DNA of 64,000 nucleotides from Sinorhizobium kostiense (GTDB lineage: Bacteria > Pseudomonadota > Alphaproteobacteria > Rhizobiales > Rhizobiaceae), in assembly GCF_017874595.1 (NCBI RefSeq), contig NZ_JAGILA010000008.1, forward strand, positions 1 to 64,000, given 5' to 3'. Under the pieces are notes generated by a model that saw nothing but the letters and a program-made list of their open reading frames with translations, was not told the DNA's origin and did not search any database. Of this stretch, positions 26,362-34,434 are shown piece by piece. Position 1 is the first letter of the stretch. Each line of letters begins with the position of its first letter. The position numbers were made by a program, and so were the translations under genes.

Positions 26362-26882
26362 AGTAGGGTTCCTCGGTTCCTGGCACGGTCATTTCGCGCG
26401 GGTGAGCACGATGGGCACAATCCGGGCGCTGCTCAATCCTTAGCGGGCCGCGCCTGAAAATCTCCTTTCGAAAGCGACGTCGCATATGATGAAAAACGAC
26501 GAAGATCTTTCGGCGGCCGCCTTCGGACAGTCCTACCGCATTATCGCGGCGCCGGGTACCGGGAAGCCGGTAAAATTATGCAACAGTTCAAGGCGTTATA
26601 CCCGATGGAACGCGACCGGTCGCATCGAAGCCAGGGCGATTTGTCGTTCGGGCAGCGATGCGGGGCCCGGCTCGGCAGGCGGGCGAGTGTCTGAGTTGCG
26701 CCAGCCTTTGGCGCATTGAGACCCGTACCGGTCCGGCGGCTTGCTAGCATTAGGCCAATTCGATGCCGGCGCATGGTTCCGACCACTGGATTCGATCAGC
26801 GGAAAGGATTATGCGCCCAACCAGTCAGAGTGTTGCCGCGTCCGTCTTCGAGCAGAAGGCGCGGCGGAGAGGAAGCGAGCGA
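26362..26882. other. Divergent control region of the corrinoid/MttB genes
   Basis: About 520 bp without a recognisable gene. It must contain promoters for both directions. A 7-bp inverted repeat (TGCGCCA at 26697-26703, TGGCGCA at 26709-26715) lies about 170 bp upstream of the MttB start. I see no riboswitch-like conserved box here. Confidence 0.45.
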
Positions 26883-28457
26883 ATGAGCGACGTGACAGAA
26901 CAAGGCGCGGTCGAGGGCGGCGGACGCCGCGCGCGTGGCGAGGGCAGGGGAGCGGCAGCACGCCGTGCATCGCGCACCGGCGGCGGTCCGGGGCCGTCTC
27001 TGCCCTATATCCAGCGTAAGATTCGCGAATATGAAGTGCTCGACGAAGAAGGTCTGCAACTCATCGAACGCAATGCCGACAAGATTCTCGAAGAGATCGG
27101 CATCGAGTTTCGCGACGACGCCGAAGCGCTCGAGCTCTGGAAGGCCGCGGGCGCCGACGTGCGCGGCCAACGGGTGCATTTCCCGAAGGGTCTTTGCCGC
27201 GAGCTCCTGAAGACAGCTCCGAAGGAGTTCACCTGGCATGCGCGCAATCCCGAGCGCAATGCCCAGATCGGCGGCAAGGCGACGGTCTTCGCACCGGTTT
27301 ATGGCCCGCCCTTCGTGCGCGACCTCGAAGGCAACCGCCGTTACGCGACGATCGAGGATTTCCGCAATTTCGTGAAGCTCGCCTATATGGCGCCGTCCAT
27401 GCACTCGTCGGGCGGAACCGTCTGCGAGCCGGTCGACGTGCCGGTCAACAAGCGCCATCTCGATATGGTCTACAGCCATATCCGCTATTCCGACAAACCC
27501 TTCATGGGCTCGGTCACGGCGCCCGAGCGCGCCGAAGACACGGTGGCGATGGCAAAGATCCTGTTCGGCGACGATTTCGTCGAGAACAACACGGTCACCT
27601 TGAACCTCATCAACGCCAACTCGCCGATGGTCTTCGACGAGACGATGCTGGGTGCGGCCAAGGTCTATGCCCGCCACAACCAGGCTTGCGTCGTTTCGCC
27701 CTTCATCCTTTCGGGCGCAATGAGCCCGGTGACGGTCGTCGGCACGCTGACGCAGATTCTTGCCGAGGTGCTTGCCGGCGCCTCCTTCACCCAGCTCATC
27801 CGCAAGGGTGCGCCGGTGCTCTTCGGCACCTTCGCAGCCTCCATCTCGATGCAATCGGGGGCGCCGACCTTCGGTTCGCCGGAGCCCTCGCTCGTCTCCT
27901 ATGGCGCAGCGCAGCTTGCCCGCCGTCTCGGGCTGCCGTTCCGTACCGGCGGTTCGCTCTGCGGCTCGAAGGTTCCGGATGCGCAGGCCGCGCATGAATC
28001 GGCGAACACGCTGAACATGACGCTGCTCGCCGGCACGAACTTCGTGCTGCATGCGGCCGGCTGGCTCGAGGGTGGCCTCGTCTCGTCCTACGAGAAGTTC
28101 ATGATCGACCAGGACCAGCTCGGCATGATGCAGAAGATGGCGCAAGGCATCGATCTTTCGGAGAACGCCCAGGCGCTGGACGCGATCCGCGAAGTCGGCC
28201 CCGGCAGCCACTATCTCGGCTGCGCCCACACGCAGACGAACTTCCAGACGGCTTTCTACCGTTCGCCGCTCGCCGACAACAATTCCTTCGAGCAGTGGGA
28301 AATCGAAGGCCAGAAGCGTATCGAAGAGCGCGCCAATGCGCTGGCCCGCTCCTGGCTCGAGCACTACGAGGCACCCTATCTCGACCCGGCGATCGACGAC
28401 GCGCTCAAGGAGTATATCGCCAAGCGCAAGGACTCGATGCCGGACGCCTTCACCTGA
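26883..28457 (+). CDS. MttB-family (trimethylamine/glycine betaine) methyltransferase, non-pyrrolysine
   Basis: The 524-residue protein has an Arg/Gly/Ala-rich N-terminal extension of about 40 residues and then the MttB TIM barrel (ILEEIGIEFRDDAEALELWKAAGADV; VFAPVYGPPFVRDLEG; FILSGAMSPVTVVGTLTQILAEVLAG). There is no in-frame amber codon, so it belongs to the non-Pyl MttB superfamily, which includes glycine betaine methyltransferase MtgB. It would transfer a methyl to the corrinoid protein at 25663. The ATG at 26883 has AGAGGAAG upstream; a start at 26811 with GAAAGGATT is also possible. The substrate is inferred. Confidence 0.9.
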   Translation: MSDVTEQGAVEGGGRRARGEGRGAAARRASRTGGGPGPSLPYIQRKIREYEVLDEEGLQLIERNADKILEEIGIEFRDDAEALELWKAAGADVRGQRVHFPKGLCRELLKTAPKEFTWHARNPERNAQIGGKATVFAPVYGPPFVRDLEGNRRYATIEDFRNFVKLAYMAPSMHSSGGTVCEPVDVPVNKRHLDMVYSHIRYSDKPFMGSVTAPERAEDTVAMAKILFGDDFVENNTVTLNLINANSPMVFDETMLGAAKVYARHNQACVVSPFILSGAMSPVTVVGTLTQILAEVLAGASFTQLIRKGAPVLFGTFAASISMQSGAPTFGSPEPSLVSYGAAQLARRLGLPFRTGGSLCGSKVPDAQAAHESANTLNMTLLAGTNFVLHAAGWLEGGLVSSYEKFMIDQDQLGMMQKMAQGIDLSENAQALDAIREVGPGSHYLGCAHTQTNFQTAFYRSPLADNNSFEQWEIEGQKRIEERANALARSWLEHYEAPYLDPAIDDALKEYIAKRKDSMPDAFT

Positions 28458-28508
28458 AAGGCTCCCGAGCGAGCCAGGGAGCAAGGCGGCAGGGCGCAGG
28501 TCGCCGAC

Positions 28509-28568
28509 ATGATCCAGAAGGAGGTCTGGCGCCCGCATTACGAATTTCAGGGGCCGAAACCGAAATGA
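28509..28568 (+). other. 19-codon ORF in the methyltransferase frame, coupled to the 4Fe-4S gene
   Basis: The reading frame of the MttB gene stays open after its TGA at 28455-28457 to a second TGA at 28566-28568, 36 codons with mostly G/C third positions. Inside it an ATG at 28509 opens a peptide of 19 residues (MIQKEVWRPHYEFQGPKPK). Its stop overlaps the next gene's ATG (ATGA). It could be a small coupled leader, a readthrough extension, or an eroded C-terminus. Translation is unproven. Confidence 0.35.
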
Positions 28569-29269
28569 CGGCGGCCCCCGCTTTGGCGGACCATTTGCTT
28601 GAAACGATCCGTGCGGCTCTCGAGCCGCACGGTCTTTTTTTGCGTGGAACGGTGAATTTCGAAGAGGGCGAAACGGCGCCTTGGCTAAACGGCGGCCAAC
28701 CCGCGGCAAGCGTCGTCCTCATCGGCAATATCGGCGGGTCGCTCTGGGAGCCGTTCACACGCTGGCGCCAATGCGAGCCGGAGTGCGGCGGCGCGGATCC
28801 TCTCGACGATTGGTCGAAGCGGGTCATCCTGCCGGTGGCGGCGGCGTCGGGCGCCACGGCCTACTTCCCGTCCGATCCGCCATGGCAGCCCTTCCAGCAA
28901 TGGGCGATGCGGGCGGAAGGGCTGAGAGCATCGCCGCTCGGCATCCTCATCCATCCGCGCTATGGCCTCTGGCACGGCTATCGCGGCGCGCTCGGCTTCG
29001 ATCGCGCCATGCCGGCATTGGGCGAGGTGGCGGGCGGTCATGCTTGCGACAGCTGCGACGAGAAGCCATGTCTCCGGGCCTGTCCCGCCGATGCGCTGGT
29101 ATCCGGCATGTTCGATGTGGGGCCCTGTCGCACCTATCTGAGGCACGAGACCGGGACGGGCGGCTGCCTTGCCGAGGGCTGTCGCTCTCGCGATGCCTGT
29201 CCGGTCGGGCGAGATTATCGCTATTCGGCCAAGCAACTGCGTTTCCACATGGCGGCTCTCAGGCTGTAG
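28565..29269 (+). CDS. 4Fe-4S ferredoxin-domain protein
   Basis: The 234-residue protein has an N-terminal region without a clear family and a C-terminal iron-sulfur module: C-x2-C-x4-C-x3-CP (CDSCDEKPCLRACPADAL) plus a second set (CRTYL; GGCLAEGCRSRDACPVG). This is the two-cluster arrangement seen in QueG-like proteins. Next to a corrinoid methyltransferase it could deliver electrons for corrinoid activation (inference). The start at 28565 overlaps the previous small ORF and lies just before an internal terminator hairpin. Confidence 0.8.
   Translation: MTAAPALADHLLETIRAALEPHGLFLRGTVNFEEGETAPWLNGGQPAASVVLIGNIGGSLWEPFTRWRQCEPECGGADPLDDWSKRVILPVAAASGATAYFPSDPPWQPFQQWAMRAEGLRASPLGILIHPRYGLWHGYRGALGFDRAMPALGEVAGGHACDSCDEKPCLRACPADALVSGMFDVGPCRTYLRHETGTGGCLAEGCRSRDACPVGRDYRYSAKQLRFHMAALRL
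28609..28641 (+). terminator. Canonical intrinsic terminator inside the start of the 4Fe-4S gene
   Basis: CCGTGCGGCTC (28609-28619) pairs perfectly with GAGCCGCACGG (28622-28632), followed by TC and seven T (28635-28641). An 11-bp GC-rich stem with a T-run is what a rho-independent terminator looks like. It lies 44 bp past the ATG of the downstream gene, so if active it ends most transcripts coming from the MttB gene. Confidence 0.75.
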
Positions 29270-29378
29270 CTGGGGTTACGTCGGCCCGGGCCGTTACGAG
29301 CCGGGGAAAGGCACGCCGCCAAATCCGCCGCAATTCGCGCGATGCTATGCGACACGATCCCACCTGAGTCCGAGCCCC

Positions 29379-30131
29379 ATGCCGCTGTTTCCAAAAGCTT
29401 TCCTCGCCGGTGCCGCCATTCTCTCGGCAAGCCTGGCAGCCCCTGCGGCAGCCAACTGCCGTAACGTGAGCCATCTCGGCGAGGACTACATCGCCTGCAG
29501 CTTCGATCCGGCATCGAGCGATATCCGCATCTACAACAAGGACGGCTCCGGTGTGCCGTTCAAATCCTTCAAGGCGCTGTCGCAGGAACTCAGGCATCGC
29601 GACGAGTATCTCCTTTTCGCGATGAATGGCGGCATGTATCACGAGGACCTGTCGCCGGTCGGCCTGCACATCGAAGGAGACATCGAGCAAACGCCGCTCA
29701 ATACCAATCCCGGCTGGGGCAATTTCCACATGCTGCCGAACGGCGTCTTCTATGTCGCGGAGAGCAGGGCGGGAGTGATGGCCGCGGAGGCTTACCGCGC
29801 CGCCGGCATCCGTCCACGCTTCGCGACGCAGTCCGGACCGATGCTTGTCATCGACGGCGCGCTGCATCCGCGCTTCCTGCCTGACAGCGACAGTTTTAAA
29901 ACGCGCAACGGCGTCGGCGTGACCGGTTCGGGAGAGGTCGTGTTCGCGGTGTCGAAGCGGCCGGTACGCTTCCATGATTTCGCGACGCTGTTTCGCGACG
30001 CGCTCGGTTGCCCCAACGCGCTTTTCCTGGACGGGACGATTTCGAGCCTCTATGCGCCGGAGATCAACCGCCATGACTGGCTGTTCCCACTGGGGCCGAT
30101 CATTGCGGTCGTTGCGCGGTTTCCGCCATGA
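29379..30131 (+). CDS. Exported phosphodiester glycosidase-family protein
   Basis: The 250-residue product has a signal peptide (MPLFPKAFLAGAAILSASLAAPAAA) and the NAGPA-type phosphodiester glycosidase fold: FAMNGGMYHEDLSPVGLHIEG, RFATQSGPMLVIDG, RNGVGVTGSGEVVFAVS and CPNALFLDGTISSLYAP. The family includes uncovering enzyme-like hydrolases. The start was chosen from the signal peptide; the upstream ribosome-binding site is weak. It probably acts in the periplasm on a glycosyl phosphodiester. Confidence 0.85.
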   Translation: MPLFPKAFLAGAAILSASLAAPAAANCRNVSHLGEDYIACSFDPASSDIRIYNKDGSGVPFKSFKALSQELRHRDEYLLFAMNGGMYHEDLSPVGLHIEGDIEQTPLNTNPGWGNFHMLPNGVFYVAESRAGVMAAEAYRAAGIRPRFATQSGPMLVIDGALHPRFLPDSDSFKTRNGVGVTGSGEVVFAVSKRPVRFHDFATLFRDALGCPNALFLDGTISSLYAPEINRHDWLFPLGPIIAVVARFPP

Positions 30132-30214
30132 AATCCCAGGCAAGATTTTTCTACTTCCGCCCCAAGGAATGGCGCTCGGCGATCGTCTAAGCTTGAAAGT
30201 GGACAAAGGCGCGC

Positions 30215-30748
30215 ATGGACTCGGACGCGGAACTCGTTGAGCGGGCGGTGAGGGGCGATCGGGAAGCCTTCGGGCAACTGGTCGAGCGCCACTATGAATT
30301 CGTCCATGCGGTCGCCTGGCGCTGGTCGGGCAATGTTTCCGATGCCGAAGACATCGCGCAAGACGTATGCGTCAGGCTGGGCTCGGCGATCCGCGGCTTT
30401 CGCGGCACCAGCCGCTTGCGGACCTGGCTCTACACGCTGACGCTGAACGCCGCGCGCGACCACCGCCGGCGCCAGGCGCGCGACGCTCGGAATATGCAGG
30501 CATACGCGTCCGATCCCGCCGTGACCGCCATGCCTGCAAACGATGACGAGGATCGGCGCGACGAGCTTTGGGCGGCGGTGCGGGCGCTGCCGGAAAAGCA
30601 ATGCGATGCCGTGCTGCTCGTCTATGCCGAGGGCCTGAGCCATGCGGCGGCCGCCGACGTGCTCGGTTGCTCCGACGCAACCATCTCCTGGCATGTCCAT
30701 GAGGCGCGAAAGCGCTTGCGGACGCTGCTCGGCAAGGAGGCTGTGTAA
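30215..30748 (+). CDS. ECF-type RNA polymerase sigma factor
   Basis: The 177-residue protein has sigma region 2 (DREAFGQLVERHYEFVHAVAWRW; SDAEDIAQDVCVRL, then RTWLYTLTLNAARDHRRR) and region 4 (LPEKQCDAVLLVYAEGLSHAAAADVLGCSDATISWHVHEARKRL). It ends with TAATG overlapping the start of the vWA-domain gene, so the two are coupled, as sigma/anti-sigma pairs usually are. Confidence 0.95.
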   Translation: MDSDAELVERAVRGDREAFGQLVERHYEFVHAVAWRWSGNVSDAEDIAQDVCVRLGSAIRGFRGTSRLRTWLYTLTLNAARDHRRRQARDARNMQAYASDPAVTAMPANDDEDRRDELWAAVRALPEKQCDAVLLVYAEGLSHAAAADVLGCSDATISWHVHEARKRLRTLLGKEAV

Positions 30749-32754
30749 TGACCGATGAATTCAACGCGCTGTCCGGACCGATGCCGCCGAAGCCGAAGCA
30801 CGAGGCGCGGGCACGCGCGTTCGCCGCCGCGATGCAGGCCTATGACGAGGCGGCGAAAAAGTCGGGTGCTGCTGCCCAAGGATGGGCACTCGCCGGTCGT
30901 CGAAGCTCCATCATCAACCGGATATGGAGCCCCATCATGAATCGCAAACTGCTTGCCGGATCGGCCTTGGCGACGCTGATCGTCGTGCCGGCCGCCGCCT
31001 TCCTGACGCTGGAGATGGTCCGCAACAATCCATCCCAAGAAGCTGAGGTTCAGGTGGCAACCAGGCCGGTGCCAAGCCTGGTCCAAAAACCGGCGTCGCC
31101 TGCGACGATCGAGGAGAGGGCGCTCACCGACCAAAGCAAGCGGGAGGCGTCGCCCGTCGGCAAGCCGGCTCCTGCGGCGGCCGAAAACGATGAAGCCGCA
31201 AGCCAGGCGGCCGATGCTGCGGCGCCGATGAGCAGCGTCGGCGGAGCGGCCGACCTTGCGCGCGGGCGTCTGGAGATCATGCCGGCGCCCATCGCGCCCG
31301 CGGACATCCTCCCACCGCCGATGGAAGACCGCGAGCGCTTCGGCAACGCCGATGCCAGCCCGGTCAAGAGCGTCGCAACCGAACCGGTCTCGACCTTCTC
31401 CGTCGATGTCGATACCGCTTCCTACGCTTTCGTGCGCCGCTCGCTGATGGCGGGTGAGATGCCGAACCCCGATGCCGTACGCGTCGAGGAGATGATCAAC
31501 TATTTCCCCTATGATTGGCCGCGGCCGGCTTCGGCCGCAGAACCTTTCAAGGCGACCGTCACCCTTACGCCGGCTCCGTGGAATGCAGGGACGCGGCTCA
31601 TGCATGTGGCGATCAAGGGCTATGATGTCGTGCCCAGCGAGGCTCCGAAAGCCAATCTCGTCTTCCTGATAGACGTGTCCGGCTCCATGGACGAGCCGGA
31701 CAAGCTGCCGCTCTTGAAGAACGCCTTCCGGCTGCTGATCGATCGGCTGAAGCCGGAGGATACGGTCTCGATCGTCACCTATGCCGGCAATGCCGGCACG
31801 GTGCTGGAACCCACTGCGGTGAAGGACAAGGCGAAGATACTCTCGGCGATCGACACGCTGCAGCCGGGCGGCTCGACGGCCGGCGCGGCGGGCATCGATG
31901 CGGCTTATGTGCTGGCGGAAAAATCTTTCGTAAAGGATGGGGTCAACCGCATCCTGCTGGCGACGGACGGCGACTTCAATGTCGGTCCGGCAAGCGACGA
32001 AGAACTGAAGCGGCTGATCGAGGAAAAGCGCAAGAGCGGCATCTTCCTTTCGGCGCTCGGCTTTGGCCGAGGCAACTACAATGACGCGCTGATGCAGACG
32101 ATCGCACAGAACGGCAACGGCGTTGCAGCCTATATCGACACGCTGGCGGAAGCGCAGAAGGCGCTTGTCGAGGAGGCGGGGTCGTCGCTCTTCCCGATCG
32201 CCAAGGATGTGAAGCTGCAGGTCGAGTTCAATCCGGCGGCGATCGCCGAATATCGGCTGATCGGCTACGAGACGCGCGCGCTGAAGCGCGAGGACTTCAA
32301 CAACGACAAGGTGGATGCGGGCGACATCGGCTCCGGTCACAGCGTGACGGCGATATACGAGCTGACGCCGAAGGGCAGCCCTGCGGTGCTTAACGACGAT
32401 CTGCGCTATGCGACGGCAGAGAAGAGGCCAGTCGACGCGGGCGCCAGCAGCGGTGAGCTCGCCTTCCTGAAAATCCGCTACAAGAAGCCGGACGGCGACA
32501 AAAGCGAGCTGATCGCCACGCCGGTGACAGAAGCCAATGCGGTGCCATCGCTAGCGCAAGCGCCGGCCGATGTCCGCTTCTCCGTTGCAGTCGCCGCTTT
32601 CGGCCAGAAGCTCGCCGGAATTTCGGCACTAGCCGATTATTCCTTCACGGCGGTTATCGATCTCGCAGCCGGCGCCAGGGGAGCGGATCCCTTCGGCTAC
32701 CGCGGCGAGTTCGTCAATCTGGTGCGCTTGGCAAAGACTCTTTCAGGCGGGTGA
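30748..32754 (+). CDS. vWA-domain membrane protein (YfbK-like), partner of the ECF sigma factor
   Basis: The 668-residue product has a cytosolic N-terminus of about 60 residues, one transmembrane helix (LLAGSALATLIVVPAAAFLTLEMV), a Pro/Ala-rich linker, the vWA-N motif (VSTFSVDVDTASYAFVRRSLMAGEMP) and a von Willebrand A domain with the MIDAS DVSGS near residue 308 (NLVFLIDVSGSMDE). The C-terminus matches DUF3520. The short cytosolic start could bind the sigma factor as an anti-sigma; no zinc anti-sigma motif (HxxxCxxC) is present. Role inferred from gene order. Confidence 0.88.
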   Translation: MTDEFNALSGPMPPKPKHEARARAFAAAMQAYDEAAKKSGAAAQGWALAGRRSSIINRIWSPIMNRKLLAGSALATLIVVPAAAFLTLEMVRNNPSQEAEVQVATRPVPSLVQKPASPATIEERALTDQSKREASPVGKPAPAAAENDEAASQAADAAAPMSSVGGAADLARGRLEIMPAPIAPADILPPPMEDRERFGNADASPVKSVATEPVSTFSVDVDTASYAFVRRSLMAGEMPNPDAVRVEEMINYFPYDWPRPASAAEPFKATVTLTPAPWNAGTRLMHVAIKGYDVVPSEAPKANLVFLIDVSGSMDEPDKLPLLKNAFRLLIDRLKPEDTVSIVTYAGNAGTVLEPTAVKDKAKILSAIDTLQPGGSTAGAAGIDAAYVLAEKSFVKDGVNRILLATDGDFNVGPASDEELKRLIEEKRKSGIFLSALGFGRGNYNDALMQTIAQNGNGVAAYIDTLAEAQKALVEEAGSSLFPIAKDVKLQVEFNPAAIAEYRLIGYETRALKREDFNNDKVDAGDIGSGHSVTAIYELTPKGSPAVLNDDLRYATAEKRPVDAGASSGELAFLKIRYKKPDGDKSELIATPVTEANAVPSLAQAPADVRFSVAVAAFGQKLAGISALADYSFTAVIDLAAGARGADPFGYRGEFVNLVRLAKTLSGG

Positions 32755-32772
32755 AGCCGATGTGCCACCCCC

Positions 32773-33117
32773 TCAAGCACTCGGAAATGCCCGCTGCAAG
32801 CCGCCGGATTTCGTCAGTCCCGCCTTGAAGGCCTGGTAGGCCGGGTGCTGGCTTGATCGTGCCGCTTCCATCAGCCGCATCTGCAGGCGGGCCGGTGCCT
32901 CGTTGCCCAGCCATTCTCCGAGCTTTTCCAGCTTCAGCGAATTCAAGAATCGCGCCTCCGCGGAGAGATCGAGATGGCGGTAGAGCCCCGCCATCAGGTT
33001 TTCGTCCTGCTCGAGGTTCGCCATCAAGAGCTTGATGAACGCCTGGTCGGCTTCGCCAAAACTCGAAAATTTGCTGGCGGTCGTATCCCTGTCCGGAAAT
33101 GCGGCTGGTCCGCTCAT
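32773..33117 (-). CDS. Hypothetical helical protein, 114 aa
   Basis: I do not recognise a family. The sequence is soluble and mostly helical (FIKLLMANLEQDENLMAGLYRHLDL; NSLKLEKLGEWLGNEAPARLQ). GGGGGAGACGAGG lies before the ATG at 33117, supporting a real gene. It converges with the vWA gene and has no evident partner. Confidence 0.55.
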   Translation of the reverse strand: MSGPAAFPDRDTTASKFSSFGEADQAFIKLLMANLEQDENLMAGLYRHLDLSAEARFLNSLKLEKLGEWLGNEAPARLQMRLMEAARSSQHPAYQAFKAGLTKSGGLQRAFPSA

Positions 33118-33219
33118 CGCCTCGTCTCCCCCGATTCGAACTCACTCGGGGATAGGCCAGCCGACCGGCATGCGCAAGGCGGCTGGCTGACGCAGATCGC
33201 GGCGGCGTCACTTCGGGTT

Positions 33220-33249
33220 CCTCATTGCTGTGACAAGCACAGGATGAGG
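33220..33249. repeat. Collapsed RIME-like hairpin
   Basis: CCTCAT-tg-CTGTG-acaag-CACAG-g-ATGAGG is a short palindrome made of both outer ends of the element at 22431-22546 with its middle deleted. It follows the stop-proximal side of bmt and could affect mRNA 3' ends. Confidence 0.65.
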
Positions 33250-33306
33250 GCGTGCCCGCTCCGAATCCAGCGATCGGGCACTCCGGAGCACTGCCGTTCC
33301 CGATGA

Positions 33307-34323
33307 TTACGCGCGGCGGCTTCTTCGTTCCCGCGCCGGCGCCGAAGCGCCTTCGTTCGCCGTCTTGTTGCGCAAGGGTCCGATCTTTTCGACGATGGCT
33401 TCGAGCGACGGGCGCTCACCTTTCGTGTGGTTGTCGAGCGCAAGCCGCATGGCGGCGAGATGGTTGCAGGTGGTACCGCAGCAGCCGCCGATGATCCTCG
33501 CGCCGGCATCGACGGCGAGGCGTGCATATTCCGCCATCAGCGGCGGTGTGCCGGAATAGTGGATCTCGGAACCGCGGAACTCGGGAATGCCGCAATTGCC
33601 CTTGACGACGACGGTCGCGTCGGAATCCGCCGCCGTCATGTCGAGCAGCGAGGAGAGGATATCGGAGGCACCGACCCCGCAATTTGCGCCGACGGCGACC
33701 GGGCCATCACCGATGTCGCCGGCGACACCATGAATGTCTTTCGGGTGCAGGCCCATCATCGTCTTGCCGGCGGTGTCGAAGGATCCGGTATAGACGAAGG
33801 GAAGGCCGACCTTGGTTGCGGCTTCGGCGGCGGCGCGGATTTCATCCGGCGAGGACATGGTCTCGATCCAGGCGACCTCGGCACCGCCGGCCTTCAAACC
33901 CTCGATCTGCTCGACGAAGGCGGAGACGGCGGCCTCATAGGTGAGCGCGCCGAGCGGCACGAGAAGCTCGCCGGTCGGCCCGACCGACCCGGCGGTGATG
34001 ACCTTGCGTGGCGCCTTGTCGGCAACGGCGCGGGCGATCTCGGCGGCGCGCTTGTTGAGCGCATGCACGCGGTCCTCGGCCTGGTGCAGCTTCAGCCGGT
34101 GGCGGGTTCCGCCAAAGGAATTGGTGAGGATGATATCGGCGCCGGCGTCGACGAAATCCTGATGCAGCTTGGTGATGTTTTCCGGTCTCGTCTCGTTCCA
34201 GAGCTCCGGCGCTTCGCCGGCTTCGAGCCCCATGGCAAAGAGCGACGTGCCCGTGGCGCCGTCGGCAAGGAGAACGCCTTTCTGGGCGAGAAGGTCGGAG
34301 AGAGCGTTGGAAGCAACGGACAT
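33307..34323 (-). CDS. bmt: Betaine-homocysteine S-methyltransferase
   Basis: The 338-residue protein is a Zn-dependent homocysteine S-methyltransferase: GVLLADGATGTSLFAMGL near the start, TNSFGGTRHRL, and zinc ligands Cys215 (GANCGVG) and Cys281/Cys282 (GGCCGTT). It moves a methyl from glycine betaine to homocysteine, giving methionine and dimethylglycine. No cobalamin domain is present, so this is the B12-independent route. A 20-bp palindrome lies 32 bp upstream of the start. Confidence 0.92.
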   Translation of the reverse strand: MSVASNALSDLLAQKGVLLADGATGTSLFAMGLEAGEAPELWNETRPENITKLHQDFVDAGADIILTNSFGGTRHRLKLHQAEDRVHALNKRAAEIARAVADKAPRKVITAGSVGPTGELLVPLGALTYEAAVSAFVEQIEGLKAGGAEVAWIETMSSPDEIRAAAEAATKVGLPFVYTGSFDTAGKTMMGLHPKDIHGVAGDIGDGPVAVGANCGVGASDILSSLLDMTAADSDATVVVKGNCGIPEFRGSEIHYSGTPPLMAEYARLAVDAGARIIGGCCGTTCNHLAAMRLALDNHTKGERPSLEAIVEKIGPLRNKTANEGASAPARERRSRRA

Positions 34324-34355
34324 CGGCTTTTCCCGGCTATATGGATTGCAACAAG

Positions 34356-34375
34356 ATATAAAGATATCTTTATAT
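34356..34375. promoter_or_regulatory. Perfect 20-bp palindrome upstream of bmt
   Basis: The site is centred at AAGAT/ATCTT and perfectly self-complementary over 20 bases (ATATAAAGAT on the left half). It sits 32 bp before the bmt start codon, where an operator would be expected. Its shape, AT-rich with an AAGATATCTT core, resembles operators reported for ArsR-type SahR regulators of the methionine cycle in Proteobacteria; assignment to SahR is inference. Confidence 0.6.
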
Positions 34376-34434
34376 GATTGCGATCCGCGGCGCAAACGAA
34401 ATATGCCCAGCGCGTGCGTCAAAAGGGGCTCGAT

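Noticed and set aside
26883..28457. Pyrrolysine-encoding MttB
   Set aside because: No in-frame TAG exists, and no pyl genes are seen. It belongs to the non-Pyl branch.
26796..28709. 637-codon minus-strand ORF opposite the MttB-family gene
   Set aside because: Antisense shadow with Arg/His/Leu-rich composition and no recognisable motif.
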